Part shown: positions 8,922 through 16,416 of the stretch, one piece after another
Numbering within the stretch: position 1 is the stretch's first letter
How the letters are laid out: every line of letters begins with the position of its first letter
NCBI GenBank assembly: GCA_017458335.1
Contig: JAFTFT010000040.1
Coordinates: 45,405-109,404 of the forward strand
DNA from: Oscillospiraceae bacterium
Lineage (GTDB): Bacteria > Bacillota > Clostridia > Oscillospirales > Oscillospiraceae
Direction of reading: 5' to 3'
Length of the DNA stretch: 64,000 bases
Notes under the pieces: model-generated
Seen by the model: only the letters and a program-made list of their open reading frames with translations
Told to the model about the DNA's origin: nothing
Database searches by the model: none
Program-made: the position numbers and the translations under genes

Positions 8922-10115
8922 ATGACAAAAATCGACATTTTTTCCGGATTTCTCGGCGCCGGAAAAACCACATTGATCCGGAAACTGATTCAGGAAGCAT
9001 ACAAGGGCGAAAAGCTGGTCCTGATCGAAAACGAATTCGGCGACATCGCCATCGACGGCGGATTCCTGCAGGACGCGGGGATCGAGATCACGGAGATGAA
9101 CTCCGGCTGTATCTGCTGCACGCTGGTGGGCGATTTCACCAAGGCCCTGAAGAAGGTCATCGCGGACTATGCCCCGGACCGCATCCTGATCGAGCCCTCC
9201 GGCGTGGGGAAGCTCTCGGATGTGGCGGCGGCCGTGGAACGCGTGGAAGAGGCGAAGATCGGCTCGAAGGTCACGGTTGTGGACGCGGGCAAGGCCAAAA
9301 TGTACGCGCGCAACTTCGGAGAGTTCTTTAACGACCAGGTGGCGAGCGCGGACCTTATTGTCATGAGCAGGACGGACACCGCGGGCGAAAAGAAGATCCT
9401 TGAGGCCACGGAGATCCTGAAGGGCATGAACCCTGACGCGGGCCTGATCACGACCCCCTGGGCGGAGCTGGACGGCGCACAGATTCTCGCCGCCATGCAG
9501 GAGAACGGACTGCGGGCAGAGATGGAAGAGCTGAAGCACGAGCATGAACACGAGCATGAACATCACCATCATCACCACCATGAGGACGGCGAGGAGTGCG
9601 ACGATCCGGAGTGCGAGTGCCACCATCACCATCATGACGATGATGAGGATGAAGAGGAGCACGAACACCATCACCACGACGATGATGACGATGACGAACA
9701 TGAGCATCACCACCATCATCACCATGAAGACGGCGAGGAGTGCGACGATCCGGAGTGCGAGTGCCACCACCATCACCACGACGATGACGATGACGACGAC
9801 GGGCATGAGCATCATCACCATCACCATCAACACGCCGACGAGATCTTCGGCAGCTGGGGCATGGAGACCCCGAAGAAGTTCAGCGAGGCGGAGCTGCGTG
9901 AGAAGCTGAGCCGGCTGCAGGACGAAGAGAAGTACGGCGCCGTTCTGCGCGCGAAGGGAATCGTCAGCGCCAGCGACGGAGACTGGATCTACTTTGACTA
10001 TGTCCCGGGCGAGACGGACATCCGCCGCGGCGCACCGGCCGTGACGGGCCGCTTCTGCGTGATCGGCGCGAAGATCAAGGAAGATGCCTTGAAGGAGCTG
10101 TTCAGCCTTGGCTAA
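8922..10115 (+). CDS. CobW/P47K family GTPase with a long His/Asp/Cys-rich metal-binding insert
   Basis: A 397-residue G3E GTPase, a family that includes zinc and cobalt metallochaperones. Walker A is GFLGAGKTT (9-17), and the CxCC metal motif GCICC is at residues 62-66. The guanine-specificity position reads SRTD rather than NKxD. Residues about 206-304 form a His/Asp/Glu tract with two copies of a 48-residue unit containing EDGEECDDPECEC. The CobW C-terminal domain follows. ATG 8922 is preferred over an in-frame ATG at 8862 because GGAGG sits 9 nt upstream. The next gene, a second CobW-like protein, overlaps its 3' end by 8 bp. Delivery or storage of zinc or another divalent metal is inferred. 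Confidence 0.9.
   Translation: MTKIDIFSGFLGAGKTTLIRKLIQEAYKGEKLVLIENEFGDIAIDGGFLQDAGIEITEMNSGCICCTLVGDFTKALKKVIADYAPDRILIEPSGVGKLSDVAAAVERVEEAKIGSKVTVVDAGKAKMYARNFGEFFNDQVASADLIVMSRTDTAGEKKILEATEILKGMNPDAGLITTPWAELDGAQILAAMQENGLRAEMEELKHEHEHEHEHHHHHHHEDGEECDDPECECHHHHHDDDEDEEEHEHHHHDDDDDDEHEHHHHHHHEDGEECDDPECECHHHHHDDDDDDDGHEHHHHHHQHADEIFGSWGMETPKKFSEAELREKLSRLQDEEKYGAVLRAKGIVSASDGDWIYFDYVPGETDIRRGAPAVTGRFCVIGAKIKEDALKELFSLG
9582..9830 (+). repeat. 144-bp tandem duplication inside the His-rich region
   Basis: The stretch encoding EDGEECDDPECECHHHHH begins at 9582 and again at 9726, a 144-bp (48-codon) period that keeps the reading frame. The two copies are nearly identical at the nucleotide level. 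Confidence 0.85.
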
Positions 10116-11061
10116 GAAACAAGATATGCCGGTCTACCTGTTCACGGGCTTTCTGGAGGCAGGTAAGACCCGCTTCATCCAGGAGACCCTGGAGGACAAA
10201 CGCTTCTGCAACGGGGAGAAGACCCTGCTGCTGCTCTGCGAAGAGGGCGAGGAAGAATACGCGCCGGACGAGTTCGCCTCCAGAACGGTACAGATCCGCA
10301 CCCTGGAGGATCAGGCCGAGCTCACGCCGGACCGCCTGATGGCCCTGGCGGAGGAGACCGACGCCGAGCGCGTCGTGATTGAGTATAACGGAATGTGGCT
10401 GCTGGACGCGCTGTACACCGCGCTGCCGGAGGGCTGGATGGTGTATCAGGAGTTCTTTTTTGCGGACGCGAACACGATCCTGCGCTACAACGACAACATG
10501 CGCCAGCTGGTCTATGACAAGCTGAAGAGCTGCGAGCTGGCGGTGTTCAACCGCTTTCGGCCGGACATGGACAAGATGGAGTTCCACAAGCTGGTACGCA
10601 CCGCGTCCCGCCGGGCGGATATCGCCTATGAGTACCCGGACGGGAAGGTGGAATATGACGACATCGTCGATCCGCTGCCGTTTGATCTGGACGCGCCGAT
10701 CGTCGAGATCGGCGACGACGATTACGCCACCTGGTACCGCGATCTGTCGGAGGAGCCGAAGAAGTACGAGGGGAAGACCGTGCGCTTCAAGTGCCGTGCC
10801 CTGGTGCGGCAGAAGCTGCCCTCCGAGACCTTTGTCGCGGGACGGCACGTCATGACCTGCTGCGTGGAGGATATCCAGTTCGCGGGCCTCGTATGCCAGT
10901 GGAAGGACGCGAAGACCATCCGGGACGACACCTGGATGATCCTGACGGCGAAGGTCAACTTCAAGTTCAACCGCGCCTACGGAAAGCGCGGCCCGGTGCT
11001 GACGTATCTGTCCGCGGAACCCTGTGAAGCGCCAGAGCAGCCGGTCGCGACCTTCTACTGA
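10108..11061 (+). CDS. CobW-like GTPase domain fused to a TIGR03943/DUF1980-type domain
   Basis: A 317-residue protein. The N-terminal part is CobW-like, with FTGFLEAGKTR (about 12-22) as a modified Walker A, but I see no CxCC motif. The C-terminal 110 residues (YEGKTVRFKCRAL ... AGRHVMTCCVEDIQFAGLVC) resemble the C-terminal domain of YcgQ-like (TIGR03943/DUF1980) proteins, which are usually paired with DUF318 permeases. The start is a TTG at 10108 with AAGGAG about 10 nt upstream, overlapping the previous gene by 8 bp; ATG 10126 is the alternative. The overlap with the His-rich CobW gene suggests a shared role in metal handling, which is inference. A search with the C-terminal half would settle the domain call. 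Confidence 0.75.
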   Translation: MAKKQDMPVYLFTGFLEAGKTRFIQETLEDKRFCNGEKTLLLLCEEGEEEYAPDEFASRTVQIRTLEDQAELTPDRLMALAEETDAERVVIEYNGMWLLDALYTALPEGWMVYQEFFFADANTILRYNDNMRQLVYDKLKSCELAVFNRFRPDMDKMEFHKLVRTASRRADIAYEYPDGKVEYDDIVDPLPFDLDAPIVEIGDDDYATWYRDLSEEPKKYEGKTVRFKCRALVRQKLPSETFVAGRHVMTCCVEDIQFAGLVCQWKDAKTIRDDTWMILTAKVNFKFNRAYGKRGPVLTYLSAEPCEAPEQPVATFY

Positions 11062-11062
11062 G

Positions 11063-11743
11063 ATGAAATACCGCTGCCTCGTGTTTGACCACGACGATAC
11101 AACGGTAAACAGCACCGCGACCATCCACCACCCCTGCTTTGAACGCTTCCTGGAGGACTATTATCCGGGGAGGCACTGCAGTCTGGAGGAATACTTCATC
11201 AAGAACTTCTCGCCGGGCTTTCTGCCGATGTGCCGGGATGAATACGGGATGGACGAGAGCATGCTGGAGATCGAGACCCGATACTGGCAGGATTACGTCC
11301 GGACCCGCATTCCGGACGCCTATCCGGGTATCCGGGAGATCATGCGGAGGCAGAAGGAGCAGGGCGGGTACACGGCGGTGATCTCTCACTCGTTCCGGGA
11401 GAACATTCTGCGGGATTACGCGAAGAACGACCTGCCGGAGCCGGATCTGATCTTCGGCTGGGAGATGCCGCCGGAGCAGAGAAAGCCCTCGCCCTGGCCG
11501 CTGCGGGAGGTCCTGAATCGGCTCTCGCTGCGGCCGGAGGAAGCCCTGGTGATCGACGATCTGAAGCCGGGCTATGACATGGCTCGCTCATGCGGGGTGC
11601 CTTTCGCGGCCGCCGGCTGGGCCAATGACATCCCGGAGATCGAAGGCTTCATGAGAGACAACTGCAGTCTCTATTTTAAGAACGTATCCGAGCTGAAAGA
11701 CTATCTTTTCGGTCCGGAAGACAAAGGAGGCGTGTGCACATGA
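11063..11743 (+). CDS. HAD-superfamily hydrolase (phosphatase-like)
   Basis: A 226-residue cytosolic HAD phosphatase. Motif I is FDHDDTTVNS (residues 7-16) with the catalytic Asp pair, motif II is in TAVISHS, motif III is the lysine in EQRKPSPWPL, and motif IV is ALVIDDLKPG. A helical cap lies between motifs I and II. Translation from ATG 11063 begins 1 bp after the TGA of the preceding gene, so coupling is likely; there is no separate ribosome binding site. An in-frame GTG at 11024 lies within the upstream gene and would only add residues before the HAD core. It overlaps the glycosyltransferase gene by 4 bp. The substrate is unknown. Confidence 0.85.
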   Translation: MKYRCLVFDHDDTTVNSTATIHHPCFERFLEDYYPGRHCSLEEYFIKNFSPGFLPMCRDEYGMDESMLEIETRYWQDYVRTRIPDAYPGIREIMRRQKEQGGYTAVISHSFRENILRDYAKNDLPEPDLIFGWEMPPEQRKPSPWPLREVLNRLSLRPEEALVIDDLKPGYDMARSCGVPFAAAGWANDIPEIEGFMRDNCSLYFKNVSELKDYLFGPEDKGGVCT

Positions 11744-12702
11744 CCCCCGTTCTCTACATCGTGATCCCATGCTACAACGAAGAGGCGGTACTCCCGGTAA
11801 CAGCTCCGCAGTTCCTGGACAAGGTCAAAAGCCTGGCCGCCGCGGGGAAGATCAGCGACGAGAGCCGGGTGCTGTTTGTCAACGACGGCAGCCGGGACGA
11901 TACCTGGAAGATCATCAAAGACCTGGCGAAACAGGATCCGCACTACCTCGGCATCTCGCAGAGCCGCAACCGCGGCCACCAGAATGCCGTGCTGGCGGGC
12001 CTCATGGAGGCCAGGGACCGCTGCGACATCACCATCTCGATCGACTGTGACGGTCAGGACGACATCAACGCCATGGACGAGATGGTGGATGCATATCTGC
12101 AGGGTTTTGACGTCGTCTACGGCGTGCGCTCGAGCCGGGAGACGGACAGCTTTTTCAAGCGCTTCACCGCACAGAGCTTCTATAAGCTCCTTTCGGCGAT
12201 GGGGGCGGAGGTCGTGTACAACCATGCCGACTACCGCCTGATGAGCGCGAGGGTCCTGAAGGAGTTTGCCAACTTCAGGGAAGTGAATCTCTATCTGCGC
12301 GGCCTTGTGCCGCTGGTGGGCTTCCGGAGCACGACGGTGAGCTATTCCCGGGCCGAGCGCATCGCCGGGGAGAGCCATTACCCGCTCAAAAAAATGCTGG
12401 GGCTTGCCATCGACGGGATTACCAGTCTCTCGGTAAAGCCGCTGCAGATGATCACGGGCTTCGGCGTTTTCGTGGCGGTCGTCAGCTTTATCGGCTGCCT
12501 GTGGGCGCTGATCACCGCGATCTGCGGCAAGGCCGTGGCGGGCTGGGCCAGCATGACGTGCATCGTCTGCTTCGTCAGCGGGGTACAGCTGGTGTGCCTC
12601 GGCATCATCGGCGAATACATCGGGAAAATCTATCTGGAAACGAAGGAACGGCCCCGGTATATCATCAGCGAACGGACCGACAATTGGGGAGAGAAAGATT
12701 AA
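11740..12702 (+). CDS. Family 2 glycosyltransferase, GtrB/polyprenyl-phosphate glycosyltransferase type
   Basis: A 320-residue membrane-bound glycosyltransferase. The GT-A fold starts VIPCYNEE (about 8-15), with VNDGSRDDT and the DxD-like motif DCDGQDD near residue 105. Two C-terminal transmembrane helices (about 243-270 and 280-300) match enzymes such as GtrB or YkcC that load a sugar onto undecaprenyl or dolichyl phosphate. ATG 11740 has AGGAGG 9 nt upstream, and a GTG two codons earlier is too close to that site. The start overlaps the HAD gene by 4 bp. The sugar donor and final acceptor cannot be told from sequence; cell-envelope decoration is the usual role. Confidence 0.9.
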   Translation: MTPVLYIVIPCYNEEAVLPVTAPQFLDKVKSLAAAGKISDESRVLFVNDGSRDDTWKIIKDLAKQDPHYLGISQSRNRGHQNAVLAGLMEARDRCDITISIDCDGQDDINAMDEMVDAYLQGFDVVYGVRSSRETDSFFKRFTAQSFYKLLSAMGAEVVYNHADYRLMSARVLKEFANFREVNLYLRGLVPLVGFRSTTVSYSRAERIAGESHYPLKKMLGLAIDGITSLSVKPLQMITGFGVFVAVVSFIGCLWALITAICGKAVAGWASMTCIVCFVSGVQLVCLGIIGEYIGKIYLETKERPRYIISERTDNWGEKD

Positions 12703-12763
12703 AACACGGTCTCGCGGCATGACATTTTACGGAAAATGGGACAAAAGTGGGGGGAAAACCCTA

Positions 12764-12791
12764 AAAAATGCTTAAAATATTGGGCATTTTT
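12764..12791 (+). terminator. Weak AT-rich hairpin after the glycosyltransferase operon
   Basis: Perfect 8-bp arms AAAAATGC / GCATTTTT, with the T-run inside the right arm. It lies 60 bp past the glycosyltransferase stop and just before the next promoter. Confidence 0.4.
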
Positions 12792-12802
12792 GGGCCAAAC
12801 TC

Positions 12803-12831
12803 TTGACGAAAAGGACAAATCGTTGTATTAT
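12803..12831 (+). promoter_or_regulatory. Promoter for the zinc-ribbon membrane protein
   Basis: TTGACG (12803-12808), 17-bp spacer, TATTAT (12826-12831), followed by a leader of about 48 nt with GGAGG before ATG 12886. Confidence 0.75.
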
Positions 12832-12885
12832 TATGCTGTTTTACAGCGCCTTTTCCATCTTCTCTTTGAATGGAGGAACTTTTGA

Positions 12886-13563
12886 ATGAGCGTTATTCCA
12901 CAAGTGAAATGCCGCAGATGCGGGGAAAGTTTTTCCGCTCTGCGCAGCCGCTGCCCCAACTGCGGCACACGCCGTGTGTCACAGAGCGGCCGGACGCCGG
13001 CACCGACGCCCAGTACGGTCAAGGGGACCGCGGCTTATGAGAGGGCCGAGACGAACACCAGATGGCAGATGATCTTCGGTCTGATCCTGGTCGTCGCGGT
13101 GATTCTCGCCGTGATCGTGATGGTATCGACAAGCCTGAGCGGGCTGGATAATCAGAGCGGAAGAGGAAGCAACAACAACATCGTCGCCACCCCGACCCCG
13201 ACCGTAAACCTTGCTCCCACGGTTGAACCGCCTCCCACCCCGACCCCGACCCCGACCCCGACGGTGGAAGGGATCAACATCCAGTGCTTCGGTACGGATG
13301 TCAAGGAGGAATTCACCCTGAGCCTGAGCCGCGACGCGGCCGGCATTGAGCTGCAGGCGACGGTCCTCCCGATGGAGGTCTTCACCACCGAGAATACGCG
13401 CATCACCTGGAAGAGCAGCGACGAATCCCTCTTCATAGTGACGCCAAGCGAGGATACCAGAAAGTGCAAGGTCGAGATTCTTCAGACCTCTGCGACACCC
13501 GGCGCCCTAACGGTTACCTGCAACGACTATTCTGTCGTTCTGCTGGTCCGTCTGGTCAGCTGA
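12886..13563 (+). CDS. Zinc-ribbon, single-pass membrane protein with an extracytoplasmic Ig-like domain
   Basis: A 225-residue protein of unknown function with a readable architecture. An N-terminal zinc ribbon has two CxxC knuckles (CRRCGESF and CPNCGTRR, residues 9-30). A transmembrane helix covers about 62-84 (MIFGLILVVAVILAVIVMV), followed by a Thr/Pro linker with a PTPTP repeat (about 103-122). The C-terminal domain (about 125-225) resembles a bacterial Ig-like (Big_2) fold, with an ITWKSSDES stretch. The ribbon should face the cytoplasm and the Ig domain the outside. It has its own promoter (12803-12831) and terminator (13576-13608), so it is monocistronic. I recognise the layout but no named family. 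Confidence 0.8.
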   Translation: MSVIPQVKCRRCGESFSALRSRCPNCGTRRVSQSGRTPAPTPSTVKGTAAYERAETNTRWQMIFGLILVVAVILAVIVMVSTSLSGLDNQSGRGSNNNIVATPTPTVNLAPTVEPPPTPTPTPTPTVEGINIQCFGTDVKEEFTLSLSRDAAGIELQATVLPMEVFTTENTRITWKSSDESLFIVTPSEDTRKCKVEILQTSATPGALTVTCNDYSVVLLVRLVS

Positions 13564-13575
13564 GAAACGATCTGC

Positions 13576-13608
13576 AAAACAGGGAGCCCGTTCCGGACTC
13601 CCTGTTTT
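13576..13608 (+). terminator. Terminator after the zinc-ribbon protein gene
   Basis: Perfect 11-bp arms (AAAACAGGGAG / CTCCCTGTTTT) around an 11-nt loop, 13 bp after the stop. Confidence 0.75.
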
Positions 13609-13630
13609 CAACAGTAAGGATGCGAGAAAT

Positions 13631-14581
13631 GTGAAAAAAATCATTGTTTTCGGCGGCGGAACCGGACTCTCGGTTCTGCTTTCGGGGCTGAAGCAGTTCC
13701 CGATCGACGTGACGACCGTGATCACCGTCAGCGACAACGGGAGCAGCACCGGCGTTCTGAAAGAGGAACTGGACATTCCGGCGGTCGGCGACGTGGGAAA
13801 AGTGCTGATCTCCATGGCCAATGTGGATGAGGACTTCGTCCGGCTGCTGCGCTACCGCTTCTCCAAGGACGGCAGTCTCCACAACCATCCCGTGCGCAAC
13901 ATCATGCTGGCGGCGCTCATCGACCTCAAGGGCAGCCTTTCGGAGGCGACAGGCTATATGTGCAGGCTGCTGAACGTCAAGGGGACGGTGCTGCCGCTGA
14001 CCGAGGAAAAGGTGGAGCTGGTCGGCAAGAACGGGAAGCGGGAATACTTCGGCCAGGTTGCCGTCAGCAGAAACGTAAAGAACATCCGCAAGCTCGATTA
14101 TGATCACAGTATCCATATCAGCGAGAAAGTGATTGAGAAAATCGGAGAGGCGGACCTGATCGTCTTTTCTCCCGGCAGCCTGTATACCAGCATTCTTCCG
14201 CATCTTCTCTCCAAAGAGGTCCTGAAGGCCCTGGACCGGGCGAAGGCGCCGATCCTCTATGTCTGCAACATCGTCACGCAGCCCGGCGAGACCGACGGCT
14301 ATACGGTGGGGGACCATCTGCATGTGTTGAACCGGTATCTGAAGAACCGGAAGGTGGACATCGTGCTGGCCAACAACCGCATGCCGGATCCGGAAACCGC
14401 GGAGCACTATCTGAAGACCGAGGGGAAGGAGCCGGTCCCGCTGGTACGGGAAGAGCTGAACGGCCTGGATGTGGAACTGATCGAGGATTCGCTGCTGACC
14501 GTCGAGAACGGCGCCATCCGCCACAACGCGCTGAAGACCGCGTTTCAGATCTTCGCGTTCCTGATGCGGCAGGAGACCTGA
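13631..14581 (+). CDS. yvcK: YvcK/CofD-like UDP-sugar-binding regulator
   Basis: A 316-residue YvcK (gluconeogenesis factor) protein. In Firmicutes this family binds UDP-GlcNAc or related UDP-sugars and influences carbon flux into cell-wall precursors and cell shape. The signature GGGTGLSVLLSGLK is at residues 8-21, with VSDNGSSTG near 33 and GSLHNHPVRN near 81. The length matches the family. The start is GTG 13631 with AAGGAT 9 nt upstream. It lacks the usual rapZ and whiA neighbours and sits alone between terminators, which is a departure from the common gene order. Confidence 0.93.
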   Translation: MKKIIVFGGGTGLSVLLSGLKQFPIDVTTVITVSDNGSSTGVLKEELDIPAVGDVGKVLISMANVDEDFVRLLRYRFSKDGSLHNHPVRNIMLAALIDLKGSLSEATGYMCRLLNVKGTVLPLTEEKVELVGKNGKREYFGQVAVSRNVKNIRKLDYDHSIHISEKVIEKIGEADLIVFSPGSLYTSILPHLLSKEVLKALDRAKAPILYVCNIVTQPGETDGYTVGDHLHVLNRYLKNRKVDIVLANNRMPDPETAEHYLKTEGKEPVPLVREELNGLDVELIEDSLLTVENGAIRHNALKTAFQIFAFLMRQET

Positions 14582-14616
14582 AAAAAGAAAGGGAATACTC
14601 CTTAACAAGCGACACC

Positions 14617-14656
14617 GTGAATAACGCCCCGCCGCCGCAGGCGGGGCGTTATTCAC
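14617..14656. repeat. GC-rich intergenic palindrome, copy 1
   Basis: A perfect 17-bp inverted repeat with a CCCCGCC/GGCGGGG core and a 6-nt loop, downstream of yvcK. No U-run follows on the plus strand. It belongs to a group of similar palindromes at 50102, 50172, 55288 and 59721. Confidence 0.8.
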
Positions 14657-14697
14657 GATGCGGCAGACGATATCCCTTAAATGAGATAAGACATAAG

Positions 14698-14731
14698 AAA
14701 GCTCACCGGCAGATCCAAACCGGTGAGCTTT
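14698..14731. terminator. Bidirectional terminator between yvcK and the secreted-protein gene
   Basis: Perfect 12-bp arms (AAAGCTCACCGG / CCGGTGAGCTTT) with a 10-nt loop, followed by T-rich sequence on the plus strand. It serves two converging genes. Confidence 0.8.
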
Positions 14732-14789
14732 TCCTTGTTTTCAGTTGATATGGGGCCGATGCGCGGAAATCCTTGACAGCCGCGCAGTT

Positions 14790-16109
14790 TCAGCGGCGGC
14801 GCCTTCTCCGCCTGCGCTGCCTGGCCGGACCGCAGAGGTGGACAATGACAAGAACCAGATCCACCGGGAGCAGCGCCATCAGCAGGGCCATCAGGACACT
14901 GGGCGGTTTCAGAGCGGAGAGACGGAAACCCCCGGAACCTTCGGCATCCGAAGCACTGCCGCCGGCCGAACCGGAGGCGGAAGAGGACTCCACCAGGACC
15001 GGAACACTCACGGTGCCGGAGGAAGCGGCCGGGGCGGCTTCCGTCCCTGCCGCGGAACCCGAGGCGGCGCCGCCGAGACGCCGTGTAGCCGTGTAGCCGC
15101 AGATCTCACAGACGCCCCTTTCCACCTCCGCGCCGGAAGCATCCTGTGCGGAAGTCCAGTTGAAACTGTGCAGCGCTTCATCCGTCGCGGGGCTGCCGTC
15201 GAGAGACTCACGCCAGTGCCCGCGGGCGTCATAGCTCCAGGCCTCGGAATAGCGGTGCTCCTGCGCATCCGCAGGCGTCGTGACGGCGGAAGTGACCGGA
15301 GCGGTGGCACTCACCGGCTCAGGAGAGGGAGCGGGAGAGACCTCCGTACTCGGCTGCGGTGCGGCGACAATCCTGGAGATCGTGGGATTTACGGTCAGGA
15401 CGGCGGGATTGGTCCGGGTGACGTTCCCTTCCCCGGCGCCGATCATGTCGCAGACGACCTTCCAGCCGTTGAGCGCATAGGGGATGTGATAGAGGTTGAG
15501 CTTCGGACTGTTGTTTCCCTTATATTCGATGGAGGGGTAGCTGTCCTTCAGACGGTCAACGGGGATGACCCCTCTGCCCTCCGGCTCCACCAGAGACCAT
15601 TCATAATCCCGGACATAGGCGCCCGAGACGACGAAGGAAGCCCAGCCGCCTTCGTCCACGGTCTCGTTTCCGGGATGCTTGTACACCGTGGGGGCCCAGA
15701 CCGAGGCGGTATAATCCCGGGTCAGCGCGGCGGAGGTGCCGGAAGGATCCACCGAGCAGGAAATGGCGCTGTTATTCAGGTAGCAGGCCACGTCCGGACT
15801 TATGGTATAACCGTCCGTGACACCGATGACCAGAACCAGGGTATAGGTTTCGGGGCCGAAATCCCCGGACACGAGCATCCCGCCGGCATCGTACCAGCCC
15901 GCGCTGATCACCCGGCAGCCCGGCGTACTGGTGGCCGCGGTGATCTGGGACGGGGAGGTCAGAGCCACGGGCGTGGCGGAGATCGTGGTCAGGATCTTCC
16001 CGACCGCCGCATTCTCGGCGGAAGCCGGCACAGGCAGCGCGGCGCCGAAAGACAGCACGAGGGAAAGAACCGTGATCAGCGTAAGCAGACGCAGTTTTTT
16101 TGCTTGCAT
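14790..16109 (-). CDS. Secreted, membrane-anchored protein with an arginine tail
   Basis: A 439-residue protein of unknown function. A signal peptide covers residues 1-32 (LTLITVLSLVLSFGAALPVPASA). The ectodomain has Ig-like stretches (residues about 120-250). A segment with HRYSEAW...HWRES followed by two Cys in CEICGYTATR resembles small repeat modules seen in secreted clostridial proteins. Then come a Ser/Ala/Gly-rich linker and one C-terminal hydrophobic helix (VLMALLMALLPVDLVLVIVHL). The protein ends in eight consecutive arginines, an extreme positive-inside stop-transfer signal. ATG 16109 is chosen because GGAGGGG lies upstream; longer starts lack this. Expressed from its own promoter at 16223-16251. 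Confidence 0.8.
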   Translation of the reverse strand: MQAKKLRLLTLITVLSLVLSFGAALPVPASAENAAVGKILTTISATPVALTSPSQITAATSTPGCRVISAGWYDAGGMLVSGDFGPETYTLVLVIGVTDGYTISPDVACYLNNSAISCSVDPSGTSAALTRDYTASVWAPTVYKHPGNETVDEGGWASFVVSGAYVRDYEWSLVEPEGRGVIPVDRLKDSYPSIEYKGNNSPKLNLYHIPYALNGWKVVCDMIGAGEGNVTRTNPAVLTVNPTISRIVAAPQPSTEVSPAPSPEPVSATAPVTSAVTTPADAQEHRYSEAWSYDARGHWRESLDGSPATDEALHSFNWTSAQDASGAEVERGVCEICGYTATRRLGGAASGSAAGTEAAPAASSGTVSVPVLVESSSASGSAGGSASDAEGSGGFRLSALKPPSVLMALLMALLPVDLVLVIVHLCGPARQRRRRRRRR

Positions 16110-16222
16110 AACGTTCCCCTCCGGAAAGCACGGCGGCAGCGGAAACCGAAGCGCCGGCTGTGTCATTAAAGTACGGATCGACGGTATGAACATCGAAATC
16201 CGTCAACATAATTCTCTTTTAT

Positions 16223-16251
16223 ATTATAGTAGTCCGACGGCGAATGGTCAA
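16223..16251 (-). promoter_or_regulatory. Promoter for the secreted protein gene
   Basis: TTGACC (16246-16251), 17 bp, TATAAT (16223-16228) on the minus strand, with a leader of about 105 nt. Confidence 0.8.
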
Positions 16252-16302
16252 GCAAAAAAACAAGGTATTGTTGGTAATGACAGAAAAAACACATAATAGG
16301 AG

Positions 16303-16326
16303 ATTTGTCAGAAACTTATCTTGTTA
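16303..16326 (+). promoter_or_regulatory. Conserved 24-bp motif upstream of the rnf promoter
   Basis: It matches 18 of 24 positions with 45907-45930 upstream of the hydrogenase operon. The shared core is GTCAGAAA followed by a C or T and TT, ending in GTTA. Candidate operator for coordinated control of Rnf and hydrogenase. Confidence 0.4.
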
Positions 16327-16343
16327 AAATCGACAAATGGCTA

Positions 16344-16373
16344 TGGACAGAAGTCACGTTGTTATGTTAAAAT
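16344..16373 (+). promoter_or_regulatory. Candidate rnf operon promoter
   Basis: TGGACA (16344-16349), 18-bp spacer, TAAAAT (16368-16373), 43 bp upstream of the rnfC start. Confidence 0.55.
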
Positions 16374-16416
16374 ACTCTTCGTACTTTTTTGGAATTCATT
16401 TGACGAGGTGAAGCTT

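Larger units (their letters stand above)
16110..16416. other. Divergent intergenic region between the secreted protein and rnfC
   Basis: This 307-bp gap holds the minus-strand promoter at 16223-16251, the plus-strand rnf promoter at 16344-16373 and the conserved motif at 16303-16326. I see no gene in it. Confidence 0.7.

Noticed and set aside
9537-9833. Regular repeats that could be mistaken for a CRISPR array
   Set aside because: They are an in-frame His/Asp-coding duplication without unique spacers. No CRISPR array was seen anywhere in the window.
16321-16338. Possible Rex site (TTGTTAA ... GACAA) before rnfC
   Set aside because: The right half is TCGACAA, not TTAACAA, and the centre spacing is 2 bp instead of 4, so it does not fit the Rex operator.
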